Numbered from the stretch's first letter, positions 49,767-59,775 are shown. The stretch is DNA of 64,000 bases from JBBROS01 sp965199595 (GCA_965199595.1 OZ241182.1:124001-188000), one strand, 5' to 3'. The notes: a model not told the origin generated them from the sequence alone. Translations and numbers: made by a program.

Positions 49767-52700
49767 TGCGCCGCCTTGGCAAGATCGCCCTCTGGGTTGC
49801 GGGCATCCTCGTCCTGCTGCCGCTCGTCCTGGTTGCCGCGCTGTTCGTGGCGCTGAACACCGGGCCCGGCCGCACCCAGGCCGAAGCGCTCATCACTCGC
49901 CTCACCGGCAACACCGTGCGCCTGACCGGGCTGCAGGGCCGCTTCCCCGATCGCCTGCGCCTCGCCCATGTCGAGCTGCACGACACCCGGGGCGCCTGGC
50001 TGCTGGCCGATGACATCGTGCTGGACTGGTCGCCCACCGCCTTGCTTCACAAGCAGGCGCTGGTGCAGACCCTGACCGCCGCCCGCCTCAGCCTGCCGCG
50101 CCTCGCCCAATCCGACCCGGCTGCCGCCACGCCCGCGCCCTCCAGCCAGCCCTTCACCCTCCCGGTGCGCGTCACCGTCGAGCAGCTGGCCATCGCCCGC
50201 GCCGAGATCGGCAGGCCCGTCCTCGGCACCGCCGCCACCCTGGCCCTGACCGGCCAGGCCGACATCCGCTCCCTGCAATCCGGCACCGCCGCCCTCGCCA
50301 TCCAGCCCATCGGGCCCGATGCCGCCGCCCGCTACACCCTCACCGCCAGCCTCGACGACGACGCCATCCAGGCCAGGCTGCACGCCGAGGAGCCCGACCA
50401 CGGCCTGCTCGCCCGCCTCGCCAGCCTGCCGGACCTCGGCCCCATCCATCTCGATGCCGCCACCGCCGGCCCGCGGTCCGCGCTGGCCACCACCCTGGCC
50501 CTCACCGCCGGGCCGCTGGTGGCGAACACGAAGGGCACCATCGACCTGGTGCACGACACCCTCGCCATCGACGCCACCGCCAGCGCCCCCGCCATGACCC
50601 CCGCGCCCGGTGTCTCCTGGCAGTCCGTGGCGCTCGACGCCCATGTCGCCGGCCCCTTCACCACGCCGGACGCCACCGGGCACCTGCGCATCGAGGCCCC
50701 GGTGGTCGCCGGCGCCAGCCTGCGCAGCCTCAGCGCCACCCTGGCCGGCAATGCGGGCCGGGCCACGATCGACGCGACGCTCGACGCCCTCCGCATTCCC
50801 GGGCCCAGCCCCGAGCTGCTCGCCGCCGCCCCCATCCAGCTGCACGCCACCGCCCAGCTCGATGACCCGGCCCGCCCCGTGCGCTTCACCGTCACCCACC
50901 CCCTGCTCGACGCCACCGGCACCGCCACCACCGCCGCCAACCCGGCCGCCACCGTCACGCTGCACCTGCCGGACCTCACCCCCGTCGGCGCGATCGCCGG
51001 GCTGGACCTGGCCGGCACCACCCAGCTCACGCTCCACACCGCCCAGGCCGGCACCGCCACCACCATCGAGGCCGACGGCACCCTCGCCCTCACCCGCGGC
51101 CCGGCTCCGGCCCCGGCGCTGATCGGCGAGCACGCCACCCTGACCCTGGCCGCCCGTCTCGACGGCGACACCGTCAGCCTCACCAAGCTGAACCTGAACG
51201 GCGCCGCTCTCACCCTGGCCGCCGCCGGCACCAGCGCCCCCGCCGGCATCGACGCCACCGTGAAGGCCATCCTGCCCAACCTCGGCCTCGCCGCCCCCAC
51301 CCTCACCGGCGACGCCACGCTCGACGCCCATGTCACCGGCCAGCCCAGCCAGCTCGCCGTCGATGCCACCCTGGCCGGCACCGTCGGCACGTCCGGCATC
51401 CCCAGGGCGCCGCTTCGCCTCACCGCCGCCCTCACCGGCCTGCCCGCCCTGCCCACCGGGCGCATCACCGGGGAGGGCACCCTGGCCGGCGCCCCGCTGC
51501 AACTCGCCATCAACGCCAGCCGCGCCCAGGACGGCACGCTGCACGCCACCATCGACCAGGCCGACTGGCGCAGCCTGCATGCCGAGGCCGACCTCACCCT
51601 CGCCCAGGGCGCCACGCTCCCCACCGGCCACGCCGCCCTGCGCATGACCCGGCTCGAAGACCTCCGCCCCCTGCTCGACCAGCCCATCGCCGGGTCCGTC
51701 ACCGCCACCGCCACGCTCGACCCCGCCGCCATTGCCGTGGACGTCCAGGCCCGCAACGCCGCCTTCCAGGCCAATCGCGTCGCCGACGCCACCCTGAAGG
51801 CCCGCGTCACCAGCCCGCTCGATCATCCCGTGGTCGCCGCCACGCTCGACGCCCGCGGCATCGACGCCGCCGGCACCACCGGCACCGCCCATGTGGAAGC
51901 CAACGGCCCACAGACCGCCCTCGCGCTGAAGACCACGGCCAACCTGGTCAGCGCCGGCACCCAGGCGCAGGTCGCCGCCACCGCCCTGCTCGACGCCGTC
52001 ACCAGGCAGCTCCGTCTGCAGACCGCCCAGGCCACCGTGCAGAACCCCGCCGTGCCGCCCGAGACCATCCGCCTGCTCGCCCCCGCCACCGTCTCCTATG
52101 CCAACCCCGTCACCATCGACCGCCTGCGCCTCGGCGTCCGCCAGGCCACGCTGGAGATCGCCGGCCGCATCGCCCCCACGCTGGACGCCACCATCGCGCT
52201 GCGCACCCCCGCCGACATTGCCGCCGCCCTCTCCCCCGCCTATGCCGCCGATGGCAGCATCACGCTGGACGCCAAGCTGACCGGCACCCCGGCCCAGCCC
52301 GGCGGCACCATCCGCCTCGCGGCCAACGGCATCCGCCTGCGCACCGGGCTGGGCCGCGCCGCCCCACCGGCCAACCTCACCGCAACGGCGCAGCTGGCCA
52401 GCGGCAACGCCCGCATCGCCGCGCGCCTGGCCGCGGGCAGCGCCCAGCTTTCCGTCAACGGCACGGCGCCCGTGACGGCCGGGCCGCTGAACCTCGCCGC
52501 CACCGGCAGCCTCGACCTCACGCTGCTCGACCCCATCCTCACCGCCGCTGGCCGCCGCGCCCGCGGCCGGGTCGCGCTGGACGCCACCATAGCCGGCACC
52601 CTGGCGGCCCCGCGCCTGGCCGGCTCCGCGCAGCTGACCGGCGGCGAGGTGCAGGACTTCGCGCAGGGCGTGCGGATCACCGGCCTCGCCGCCACCGCCC

Positions 52701-53803
52701 GCCTCGATGGCGACACCATCCGCCTCGTGAGCCTCACCGGCCGTGCCGGGCCCGGCACCGTCACGGCCTCCGGCAGCGTCGGCGTCCTCGCCCCCGGCCT
52801 CCCGCTCAACTTGGTGCTGGCGCTCCGCAACGCCCGCCCCCTCGCCTCGGACCAGGTCAGCGCCGATGTCGATGCCGACCTCACCCTGCGCGGCGCCGTG
52901 CAATCCGGACTGGCCGCGGCCGGCACGGTGACGATCCGCCGGGCCGAGCTGCGGATACCGCGCACCCTGCCGGCCTCGGTGGTCACGCTCGACGTGCGCC
53001 GCCCCGGCGACAAGCCCCCCGCACCCGCCGCCGCCAGCGCGCCCATCAGCCTGGATCTTACCGTGACCGCACCGAACGCCATCTACCTGCGTGGCCGCGG
53101 CATCGATGCGGAGCTGCAGGGCACGCTGCGCATCCGCGGCACCAGCGCCAACCCGCAGGTCGCGGGCGGGCTCGAGATGCGGCGCGGCAACATCAGTATC
53201 GCCGGCACCACCCTCACCTTCACCCGCGGCAAGGTCGGCTTCGACGGCACCGGCGTCAGCGGCAAGATCGACCCGACGCTGGACTTCCTGGCCGAGAGCA
53301 GCGCCGGCGGCGTCACCGCCAGCCTGGCCATCACCGGCTATGTCAGCAAGCCCGTCATCAAGCTCAGCAGCGTGCCGGACCTGCCGCAGGACGAGGTGCT
53401 GGCCTACCTGATCTTCAAGCGCAGCGCCAAGGAGCTGGGCCCGTTCCAGATCGCCAGCATTGCCGCCGCCATCGCCGAGCTGTCCGGCGTGGGCGGCGAT
53501 GGGGGCCTCAATCCGCTGGAATCCGTCCGCAAGGGGCTGGGCCTCGACCGCCTGAGCATCGGCGCCGGGTCCAACATCCCCGGCAGCGGCACCGGCAGCG
53601 GCAGCACGAGCAACACCCCCACCATCGAGGCCGGACGCTACGTCGCCAACGGCGTCTATGTCGGCGCCAAGCAGGGCACGTCAGGTAGCCAGACCCAGGC
53701 CACGGTGCAGATCGACATCACCAAGGGCCTCAAGATCGAGACCGACGTCGGCAGCGGCCAGGGCGGCAACCAGGTCGGCCTCACCTATCAGTTCGAGTAC
53801 TGA
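49766..53803 (+). CDS. tamB: Translocation/assembly protein TamB (DUF490)
   Basis: 1345 residues. An N-terminal membrane anchor (about residues 8-32, IALWVAGILVLLPLVLVAAL) is followed by a very long beta-rich Thr/Ala-rich region, as expected for the TamB/AsmA-like lipid-transfer groove. The conserved C-terminal DUF490 part shows FTRGKVGFDGTGVSGKIDPTLDF, KLSSVPDLPQDEVLAYLIF and a C-terminal YQFEY. TamA and TamB bridge the periplasm. Third positions are almost all G or C, so long false ORFs lie opposite. Confidence 0.93.
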   Translation: MRRLGKIALWVAGILVLLPLVLVAALFVALNTGPGRTQAEALITRLTGNTVRLTGLQGRFPDRLRLAHVELHDTRGAWLLADDIVLDWSPTALLHKQALVQTLTAARLSLPRLAQSDPAAATPAPSSQPFTLPVRVTVEQLAIARAEIGRPVLGTAATLALTGQADIRSLQSGTAALAIQPIGPDAAARYTLTASLDDDAIQARLHAEEPDHGLLARLASLPDLGPIHLDAATAGPRSALATTLALTAGPLVANTKGTIDLVHDTLAIDATASAPAMTPAPGVSWQSVALDAHVAGPFTTPDATGHLRIEAPVVAGASLRSLSATLAGNAGRATIDATLDALRIPGPSPELLAAAPIQLHATAQLDDPARPVRFTVTHPLLDATGTATTAANPAATVTLHLPDLTPVGAIAGLDLAGTTQLTLHTAQAGTATTIEADGTLALTRGPAPAPALIGEHATLTLAARLDGDTVSLTKLNLNGAALTLAAAGTSAPAGIDATVKAILPNLGLAAPTLTGDATLDAHVTGQPSQLAVDATLAGTVGTSGIPRAPLRLTAALTGLPALPTGRITGEGTLAGAPLQLAINASRAQDGTLHATIDQADWRSLHAEADLTLAQGATLPTGHAALRMTRLEDLRPLLDQPIAGSVTATATLDPAAIAVDVQARNAAFQANRVADATLKARVTSPLDHPVVAATLDARGIDAAGTTGTAHVEANGPQTALALKTTANLVSAGTQAQVAATALLDAVTRQLRLQTAQATVQNPAVPPETIRLLAPATVSYANPVTIDRLRLGVRQATLEIAGRIAPTLDATIALRTPADIAAALSPAYAADGSITLDAKLTGTPAQPGGTIRLAANGIRLRTGLGRAAPPANLTATAQLASGNARIAARLAAGSAQLSVNGTAPVTAGPLNLAATGSLDLTLLDPILTAAGRRARGRVALDATIAGTLAAPRLAGSAQLTGGEVQDFAQGVRITGLAATARLDGDTIRLVSLTGRAGPGTVTASGSVGVLAPGLPLNLVLALRNARPLASDQVSADVDADLTLRGAVQSGLAAAGTVTIRRAELRIPRTLPASVVTLDVRRPGDKPPAPAAASAPISLDLTVTAPNAIYLRGRGIDAELQGTLRIRGTSANPQVAGGLEMRRGNISIAGTTLTFTRGKVGFDGTGVSGKIDPTLDFLAESSAGGVTASLAITGYVSKPVIKLSSVPDLPQDEVLAYLIFKRSAKELGPFQIASIAAAIAELSGVGGDGGLNPLESVRKGLGLDRLSIGAGSNIPGSGTGSGSTSNTPTIEAGRYVANGVYVGAKQGTSGSQTQATVQIDITKGLKIETDVGSGQGGNQVGLTYQFEY

Positions 53804-53806
53804 CCC

Positions 53807-55192
53807 ATGCGCGCAGCCCTGCTCCTGATCCTGCTCCTCAGCACCGCCCCGCTCCAGGCCGCGGACCGCACCACCCAGCAGACCGGCCCCGCCGGCCCCT
53901 TCACCGCCGCCGTCGAGACCCTGAAGCTCGGTGCCGCCGAGATCGTCACCACCGCCTTCTGGCGTGACCCGGCCCCGGGCGCACCCGCCCGCCCCGTCAC
54001 CTTCGCCCTCAACGGCGGACCCGGCGCCGCCTCCGCCTGGCTCAACCTCGGCGCCATCGGCCCCTGGCGCGTCCCCATCCAGCTCCCGGTCTCCCCAAGC
54101 CAGGACCCCACCCCCATCGACAACGCCGAAACCTGGCTCGGCTTCACCGACCTGGTGTTCATCGACCCGCCCGGCACCGGCTACAGCCGCACCACGCCCG
54201 ACACGGAGGACGCCCGCCGCCCCTTCCTTACCGTGGATGGCGACATCCAGCTGCTCGCCGCCACCATCCATCGCTGGCTGGAACAGCATCACCGCCTCGC
54301 CAGCCCCATCACCATCGCCGGGGAGAGCTATGGCGGCTTCCGCGCCCCCCGCCTGGCCCGCGCCCTGCTGCAGCAACAGGGCGTCGGCGTCCGCAACCTG
54401 GTGCTGATCTCCCCGGTGCTGGACTTCAACGGCCGCGACGCCGCCTATGACCCGGTCCGCTGGGCCGCCCGCCTGCCGAGCCTGGTCGCCCTCGCGCGCC
54501 ACGCCACCAGCCGCGCACAACTGGCCGACGCCGAGGCCTATGCCGGCACCGACTACATCGCCGACCTGCTCCGCGGCCCCAACGACCCGGCCGCCCTCGA
54601 GCGCCTCACCACCCGCCTCGCCGCCCTCACCGGGCTGGACACCGCCACGCTCCGCCGCCGCGCCGGCCGCCCGGACCTGGAGTTCGTCCTGCGCACGGAG
54701 GGCCAAGTCGCCAGCCCGTACGACGCGACCATCGCGGCACCCGACCCCTTCCCCGCCGCCCCGCGCGACAACAGCCCGGACCCGGTGCTGGACGGGCTGC
54801 GCGCGCCCGTCACCGCCGCGATGCTGACCATCTATCAGCGCCTGGACTGGCAGCCCGAAGGCGGCCCGCGGACCTACCAGCTGCTGAACGACGGCATCGC
54901 CCGCAGCTGGGATTACGGCCGCAGCAACAACCGGCCGGAATCCATGACTGCCCTGCGCCAGTTCCTGGCCCTGGACCCGGCGGCGCAGGTGCTGGTCACG
55001 CATGGCCTGACCGACCTGGTGACACCCTACTTCGCCACCGCCCTGCTGCTGGCGCAGGTGCCGAAGCCCGCCAGGCTGGCCCTGCACGTCTATCCCGGCG
55101 GCCACATGTCCTACCTGCGCGCCGACTCCCGTGCGGCGATGAAGGCGGATGCCGAGGCCCTGCTCACCAGGCCCCGGCCAGCCACCCCCTAG
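53807..55192 (+). CDS. S10-family serine carboxypeptidase-like protein, exported
   Basis: 461 residues with a signal peptide (residues 1-18). Peptidase S10 motifs are NGGPGAASAWLNLGAIGP, FIDPPGTGYSRT, the nucleophile GESYGGFRAPRLA, Asp in THGLTDLVTPYF, and His in YPGGHMSYLR. All three catalytic residues are intact. Bacterial S10 peptidases remove C-terminal residues from peptides in the periplasm. It follows tamB by 3 bases but the functional link is unclear. It ends in a CTAG shared with the convergent GST stop. Confidence 0.9.
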   Translation: MRAALLLILLLSTAPLQAADRTTQQTGPAGPFTAAVETLKLGAAEIVTTAFWRDPAPGAPARPVTFALNGGPGAASAWLNLGAIGPWRVPIQLPVSPSQDPTPIDNAETWLGFTDLVFIDPPGTGYSRTTPDTEDARRPFLTVDGDIQLLAATIHRWLEQHHRLASPITIAGESYGGFRAPRLARALLQQQGVGVRNLVLISPVLDFNGRDAAYDPVRWAARLPSLVALARHATSRAQLADAEAYAGTDYIADLLRGPNDPAALERLTTRLAALTGLDTATLRRRAGRPDLEFVLRTEGQVASPYDATIAAPDPFPAAPRDNSPDPVLDGLRAPVTAAMLTIYQRLDWQPEGGPRTYQLLNDGIARSWDYGRSNNRPESMTALRQFLALDPAAQVLVTHGLTDLVTPYFATALLLAQVPKPARLALHVYPGGHMSYLRADSRAAMKADAEALLTRPRPATP

Positions 55193-55824
55193 CTCATCGC
55201 CACCGCGACATGGCGGCGATAGGCGCCGACCGCCAGCATCCGCCGGTACCAGGCTTCCAGCGCCGGCATCGAGGGCCGTTCGATGTCGAAGCTGAACCAG
55301 CGGTGCGCGTGCACCCCGATCGCGATATCCGCCGGCGTCATTGCATCGCCCGCCACGAAGTCCCGCCGGGACAGCACCGCCTCCAGGATCCCGTAGATCG
55401 CCACCAGCTTCGCCCGTGCCGCCTCGATCGCCGCCGGGTCACGCTTTTCGGGCGCCGTGCGCACCAGGCCCCAGAACACCACCGTCATCGGCGCGCCCAG
55501 CACGGTGTGCTGCCAGTCCATCCACTGCCCGATGATCGCGCGCGCATGCAGGCTGTCCGGCCAGAGCGGCGTGCCGGCGGCATGCGCCTCCGCCAGGTAG
55601 CGCAGGATCACGTTGCTCTCCCACAGCACGAACTCCCCGTCCTCCCTCGTCTCGACCAGCGTCGGCACCACCCCGTTCGGGTTCATGGCCCGGTAGGCCG
55701 GCATATCCGTGCCGCCGAACGCGCCGCCCACGTCCTGGCGCTCGAACGGCAGGCCCAGCACGTCCAGAAGGCACAACACCTTCATCACGTTGCTCGAATT
55801 GGCCCGGCCCAGTACCTTCAACAT
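55189..55824 (-). CDS. Glutathione S-transferase family protein
   Basis: 211 residues from the ATG at 55824 (GGAGG 8 bases upstream). The N-terminal thioredoxin-like domain has KVLGRANSSNVMKVL (catalytic Ser region), NPNGVVPTLVE and ESNVILRYLAE (glutathione-binding ES). The C-terminal helical domain has FVAGDAMTPADIAIGVHAHRW. Detoxification or thiol chemistry in the cytoplasm; the substrate is unknown. Its stop shares CTAG with the S10 gene. Confidence 0.88.
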   Translation of the reverse strand: MLKVLGRANSSNVMKVLCLLDVLGLPFERQDVGGAFGGTDMPAYRAMNPNGVVPTLVETREDGEFVLWESNVILRYLAEAHAAGTPLWPDSLHARAIIGQWMDWQHTVLGAPMTVVFWGLVRTAPEKRDPAAIEAARAKLVAIYGILEAVLSRRDFVAGDAMTPADIAIGVHAHRWFSFDIERPSMPALEAWYRRMLAVGAYRRHVAVAMS

Positions 55825-55928
55825 CACCCGCTCCTCCGTGATTTCGGCGCAACCCTACCAAATCCCCGGTCTTGCGACAGCCGCCCCTCCCCCTGGCCTT
55901 AACCTCCCAAGGCTTTATATCAGCGGCC

Positions 55929-56471
55929 ATGGCCACCATCCGTCCCGCCGTCCCCTCCTTCGCTTCCCTCAACCCGGTGCAGCGCGCCGGGCTCGCGGGG
56001 GCCGTGCTGGCGGGGGCCGGGCTGCTCGTCGCCCTGGTGGCGGAGAGTTGGGGCGGCCTGGTGCCCTGCGCCCTGTGCCTGCTGGAGCGCTGGCCGTACC
56101 GCATCGCCATCCTCTGCGGCGCCCTCTGCCTGGCCTCGGGCCGCAGCGCACGGTTGCTGGTGTTCCTCGCCGGGCTGGCCATGCTGGTCGGCGCCGGGCT
56201 GGGCGTGGTGCATGTGGGCGTCGAGCATGGCGCCTGGCCCAGCCCCCTGCCGGAATGTGCCGCCGCGAACACCGGCGGCGGCACCGTGGCCGAGCGCCTG
56301 TCCCGCATGCCAGCGCATCCCGCCAAGCCCTGTGACGAGCCCACCTACCTGATCCCCGGTCTGCCCATCAGCATGGCCGCGATGAACTTGGGGCTCGCCG
56401 CCATCCTCGGCTTCGGCCTCACCTGGGCCGCCGCCCGCGAGAAGCTTGCCACCATGCGCCTGCCGCGCTGA
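55929..56471 (+). CDS. dsbB: Disulfide bond formation protein B
   Basis: 180 residues. The first redox pair is LVPCALCLLERWPYR (CxxC), the second comprises the Cys of LPECAAAN and KPCDEPTYL. Four membrane segments are visible. It reoxidises DsbA and passes electrons to ubiquinone. The ATG at 55929 is chosen over an upstream in-frame ATG at 55872, as the latter adds a polar stretch before the first membrane helix. Its stop shares a base with the next ATG (TGATG). Confidence 0.9.
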   Translation: MATIRPAVPSFASLNPVQRAGLAGAVLAGAGLLVALVAESWGGLVPCALCLLERWPYRIAILCGALCLASGRSARLLVFLAGLAMLVGAGLGVVHVGVEHGAWPSPLPECAAANTGGGTVAERLSRMPAHPAKPCDEPTYLIPGLPISMAAMNLGLAAILGFGLTWAAAREKLATMRLPR

Positions 56472-56842
56472 TGCCCGGGGTTCAGGCCAAGCCCACGAAA
56501 TGGGGCCCCATCGCCCTGGTCTGCAAGAAATGCGGCAAGAAGCTGCACGGCGGCTTCGGCACCAAGGGCAAGCACGCCCTGGCGGACACGCTGTCTGCCA
56601 CGCTGAAGCAGGGCGGGCGCCGCCGGGCCATCCGTGTGGTGGAATCCGGCTGCCTCGGCGTCTGCCCCAGGGGCGCGGTGGCCGTGGCCCTGAACGACCG
56701 CGTGCTGCTGGTCGAGCCCGGCACCGACCCCGAAGCCGTTATCGCGGCGATTGCGCCAGCGCCGCCAGCACCCCCGCCACCCCTGGCGCCGCCGCCAGCA
56801 ACGGACCGCCCGCCGCCATCCCCGCCGGAAGGAAGTCACTGA
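56471..56842 (+). CDS. (2Fe-2S) ferredoxin-like thioredoxin-fold protein
   Basis: 123 residues. Four Cys lie at LVCKKCGKKLHG and SGCLGVCPRGAVAV; the latter is the usual CxGxCP pattern of thioredoxin-like ferredoxins. The last 30 residues are Pro-rich (PAPPAPPPPLAPPPAT). Electron-carrier role likely, partner unknown. It shares a start base with dsbB and its 3' end runs 104 bases into the inositol-monophosphatase-family gene on the other strand; the Pro-rich tail is exactly the overlapping part. Confidence 0.78.
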   Translation: MPGVQAKPTKWGPIALVCKKCGKKLHGGFGTKGKHALADTLSATLKQGGRRRAIRVVESGCLGVCPRGAVAVALNDRVLLVEPGTDPEAVIAAIAPAPPAPPPPLAPPPATDRPPPSPPEGSH

Positions 56843-57551
56843 CCACCGCACCGGCCTCCACCAGGATCGCCAGCGCCGCCGCGCAGTCCCACAGGTTGAT
56901 GTGCCGCTCGACATAGCCGTCCAGCCGCCCCGCCGCGACCTCCGCCAGGCCCATGGCGCCTGAGCCGCCGGACCGCAGCATGGCCCCGGCCCCCAGCACC
57001 CGCCCGTTCAGCGCCAGCCAGTCCGCATTGTCCACCCGCGGCGACCAGCCGATCTCGATGATCGCCCGCTCGATGGAGTCGGTCGCCGCCACCCGGATCG
57101 GAGCGCCGTTCAGCGTGGCGCCGCCGCCCTGCACCGCGGCATAGGTCTCGCCCAGCGCCGGCGCGACCAGCACCCCGGCACGCACCGCCGCCCCCTCCAT
57201 CAGCCCGATCGAGACGCACCAGCGGGAAGCCCCGCGCGCGAAGTTGCTGGTGCCGTCGATCGGGTCCACCACCCAGCGCAGCGCCCCCTCGCGCGTCGCC
57301 CCACCTTCCTCGCCCTGGAAGCCGTCCTGCGGGAACGCGGCCAGCAGCTGCTCCGACAGGAACCGCTCGACCGCGCCATCCGCCTCCGTCAGCCAGTCCT
57401 GCCGCGCCTTCAGGCTCGCCTGCGCCGCACCGGGCGGGGGCCGCATCCGCATTGCCAGGGCGCCCGCCTCGGCGCCCAGCCGCAGCGCCACCCCCAGCCG
57501 GTCGGTCAGATGGCTTGACACGTCACCCGGGACGGATTGGATGGAGGCCAT
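56739..57551 (-). CDS. Inositol monophosphatase family protein (SuhB/HisN-like)
   Basis: 270 residues from the ATG at 57551. Metal-site motifs are GEEGG (Glu), WVVDPIDGTSNFARG (DPIDGT) and HINLWDCAAALAILVEAGA (WDxAA). It hydrolyses a small phosphorylated substrate, either inositol phosphate or histidinol phosphate; one HisD-family gene in the window is no proof of the latter. Its start codon overlaps the lipoprotein start on the plus strand, so the two genes share no spacer. Confidence 0.88.
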   Translation of the reverse strand: MASIQSVPGDVSSHLTDRLGVALRLGAEAGALAMRMRPPPGAAQASLKARQDWLTEADGAVERFLSEQLLAAFPQDGFQGEEGGATREGALRWVVDPIDGTSNFARGASRWCVSIGLMEGAAVRAGVLVAPALGETYAAVQGGGATLNGAPIRVAATDSIERAIIEIGWSPRVDNADWLALNGRVLGAGAMLRSGGSGAMGLAEVAAGRLDGYVERHINLWDCAAALAILVEAGAVVSDFLPAGMAAGGPLLAAAPGVAGVLAALAQSPR

Positions 57552-57903
57552 GCTACGTGCGATCCTCATTCTGTCGGCCGTCACCGGCCTCGCCGCCTGC
57601 GGCACCACGCCGCCCCCGGCCAACCCGCGGGAAGCGGCCTATCGCGGGGATGCCGCCGCCTGCGACAGCTCCGTGACCGAAGCCGTGGACAAGCGCAATG
57701 CCAAAACCGGCCTCGCCTGGTTCACCTCCCCCGTGCGCCGCTGGGGCCAGCTGGACGAGGCGCAATCCGCCTGCATGGCCGCCAAGGGCTGGGGCCGCAC
57801 CCGCGCCTGCACCGCCGAGGAACTGCGCGCCGGCAACCGCGCCCGCAACCTGAGCGTCACCAGCAACGGCATCCGCTGCACCGACCCGGCCACGCACGGC
57901 TGA
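57541..57903 (+). CDS. Small lipoprotein of unknown function
   Basis: About 120 residues from the ATG at 57541, or 117 from 57550. The lipobox LAACGTTPPPA at residues 17-21 predicts lipidation at Cys20. The mature part has four Cys (AACDSSVTEAV, QSACMAAKGWG, TRACTAEEL, GIRCTDPA), which could form two disulfides. No family recognised. Its start overlaps that of the divergent inositol-monophosphatase gene, so its promoter must lie in that gene. Confidence 0.75.
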   Translation: MEAMLRAILILSAVTGLAACGTTPPPANPREAAYRGDAAACDSSVTEAVDKRNAKTGLAWFTSPVRRWGQLDEAQSACMAAKGWGRTRACTAEELRAGNRARNLSVTSNGIRCTDPATHG

Positions 57904-58036
57904 ACGCCAGCGCACGTCGCTCAACAAACAAGGCACACCCGGCGGCCGCAGTGAAACTGTCACGAACTATCCCTGCTGACACACGCCCGGTTAGCCGGTA
58001 ACAGGCCCACATGATGTAGAATCCGGGGCCACGCCG

Positions 58037-59764
58037 ATGTCCGAAACCGCCTTCCCCGCCTTCCTTTCGGCGCGTCGCCTCCCCAACCTGTTCGATCTCG
58101 TCGCCGGCGCCCTGATCCTGGCGGCCCTGGTCGGCGTCGCCTCCGTCGCCCGCGGCACCCTGGCCCCGCTCGACAACCCCGGCGCCATCGCCATTAGCCT
58201 CGACCCCATGAACCTGCCGAACTACGCCGTGCGCACCACGCTGCGCATGTTCGCGGCGCTCGCATGTTCGCTGCTGTTCACCCTCACCTATGCCACCTGG
58301 GCCGCGAAGAGCCGCCGGGCCGGGCTGATCCTGATCCCGGTGCTGGACATCCTGCAATCGGTGCCGATCCTGGGCTTCCTCACCTTCACGGTGGTGTTCT
58401 TCCTCAACCTGTTCCCGGGCCAGGTGCTGGGCGCGGAGCTGGCCGCCATCTTCGCGATCTTCACCAGCCAGGCCTGGAACATGGCCTTCAGCCTGTACCA
58501 GTCCCTCAAGACCGTGCCGGCCGACCTCGACGAAGCCTCCCGCTCCCTGAAGCTCTCCACCTGGCAGCGCTTCTGGCGGCTCGAGATCCCCTTTGCCATG
58601 CCGGGCCTGGTGTGGAACACCATGATGTCCATGTCCGGCGGCTGGTTCTTCGTCGTCGCCTCCGAGGCCGTGAGCGTGGGCGACACCACCTGGAAGCTGC
58701 CCGGCATCGGCAGCTACGTGGCGCTGGCCATCGACAGGCAGGATATCGGCGCCGTGCTCTGGGCCATCCTGGCCATGCTGGTGGTCATCCTGGCCTACGA
58801 CCAGCTGCTGTTCCGCCCGCTGGTCGCCTGGTCCGCCAAGTTCCGCTTCGAGATGACCGCCAGCGAGCAGGTGGAGGACCCGTGGCTGCTGAAGCTGCTG
58901 CGCCGCACCCGGCTGCTGCGGCGCCTGTCCGGCTATATCGGCCTCGGCTTCAACGCCTTCGGCGGCCTGCGCATCGCCCTGCCGCGCTTCCGCCCCGCCG
59001 CGCACGTCCGCCCGCCGTCCCGCACCGGGGACGCCGTGTTCCTCGCCGTGCTGGCCGCAGCACTGCTCTATGCGCTGTGGCGGATCATCGGGTTCGCCAG
59101 CGATACGCTGGCCTGGTCCGATCTCTGGACCGCGCTGGGCCTGGGCCTCATCACCCTGGTGCGCGTCGTCGTGCTGATGGTGCTGGCGACGCTCGTCTGG
59201 GTGCCCATCGGCGTCTGGGTCGGGCTGCGGCCGCGCTGGGCCCGGCGCATCCAGCCGGTGGCGCAGTTCCTGGCCGCCTTCCCGGCCAACCTGTTCTTCC
59301 CCATCTTCGTCGTCGCCATCGTGCACTTCAACGCCAGCCCGGACATCTGGCTCACGCCGCTGATGATCCTGGGCACCCAGTGGTACATCCTGTTCAACGT
59401 GGTGGCCGGCGCCAGCGTCTTCCCGGGGGACCTGAAGGAGGCGGCGCGCAACCTGCGGATCGGCGGCTGGCTGTGGTGGCGCCGGGTCATGCTCCCGGGG
59501 GTGTTCGGGTATTACGTGACGGGTGCCATCACCGCCTCCGGCGGCTCGTGGAACGCCGCCATCGTCTCCGAGGTGGTCAGCTGGGGCGACACCAGGCTGG
59601 TGGCCCACGGCCTGGGCGCCTACATCGCGCAGGCCACCAGCGAGGGCAACACCGCCCACGTGCTGCTGGGTGTCGCCGTCATGTCCGCCTTCGTGCTGGC
59701 CTTCAATCGGCTGTTGTGGCGCCCGATGTACGCCTTCGCCTCCCGCCGCCTCACCCTGGGATAG
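58037..59764 (+). CDS. ABC transporter permease with two fused permease domains (nitrate/taurine-type)
   Basis: 575 residues. The first permease unit (about residues 20-270) has an EAA loop DEASRSLKLSTWQRFWRLEIP; the second (about 330-575) has KEAARNLRIGGWLWWRRVMLP. Each is followed by GGSW/GGWF and EAVSVGDT/EVVSWGDT segments, which shows tandem duplication. A single chain would form the whole membrane channel. It is 11 bases upstream of its ATPase. No binding protein gene accompanies it, so its substrate is open. The group is often annotated for nitrate, sulfonate or bicarbonate. Confidence 0.88.
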   Translation: MSETAFPAFLSARRLPNLFDLVAGALILAALVGVASVARGTLAPLDNPGAIAISLDPMNLPNYAVRTTLRMFAALACSLLFTLTYATWAAKSRRAGLILIPVLDILQSVPILGFLTFTVVFFLNLFPGQVLGAELAAIFAIFTSQAWNMAFSLYQSLKTVPADLDEASRSLKLSTWQRFWRLEIPFAMPGLVWNTMMSMSGGWFFVVASEAVSVGDTTWKLPGIGSYVALAIDRQDIGAVLWAILAMLVVILAYDQLLFRPLVAWSAKFRFEMTASEQVEDPWLLKLLRRTRLLRRLSGYIGLGFNAFGGLRIALPRFRPAAHVRPPSRTGDAVFLAVLAAALLYALWRIIGFASDTLAWSDLWTALGLGLITLVRVVVLMVLATLVWVPIGVWVGLRPRWARRIQPVAQFLAAFPANLFFPIFVVAIVHFNASPDIWLTPLMILGTQWYILFNVVAGASVFPGDLKEAARNLRIGGWLWWRRVMLPGVFGYYVTGAITASGGSWNAAIVSEVVSWGDTRLVAHGLGAYIAQATSEGNTAHVLLGVAVMSAFVLAFNRLLWRPMYAFASRRLTLG

Positions 59765-59775
59765 GACCGAAGCCC

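Noticed and set aside
49739..52903. Very long minus-strand open frame opposite tamB
   Set aside because: Gly/Gln/Ala-rich, no family resemblance, produced by the G/C-biased third positions of tamB.
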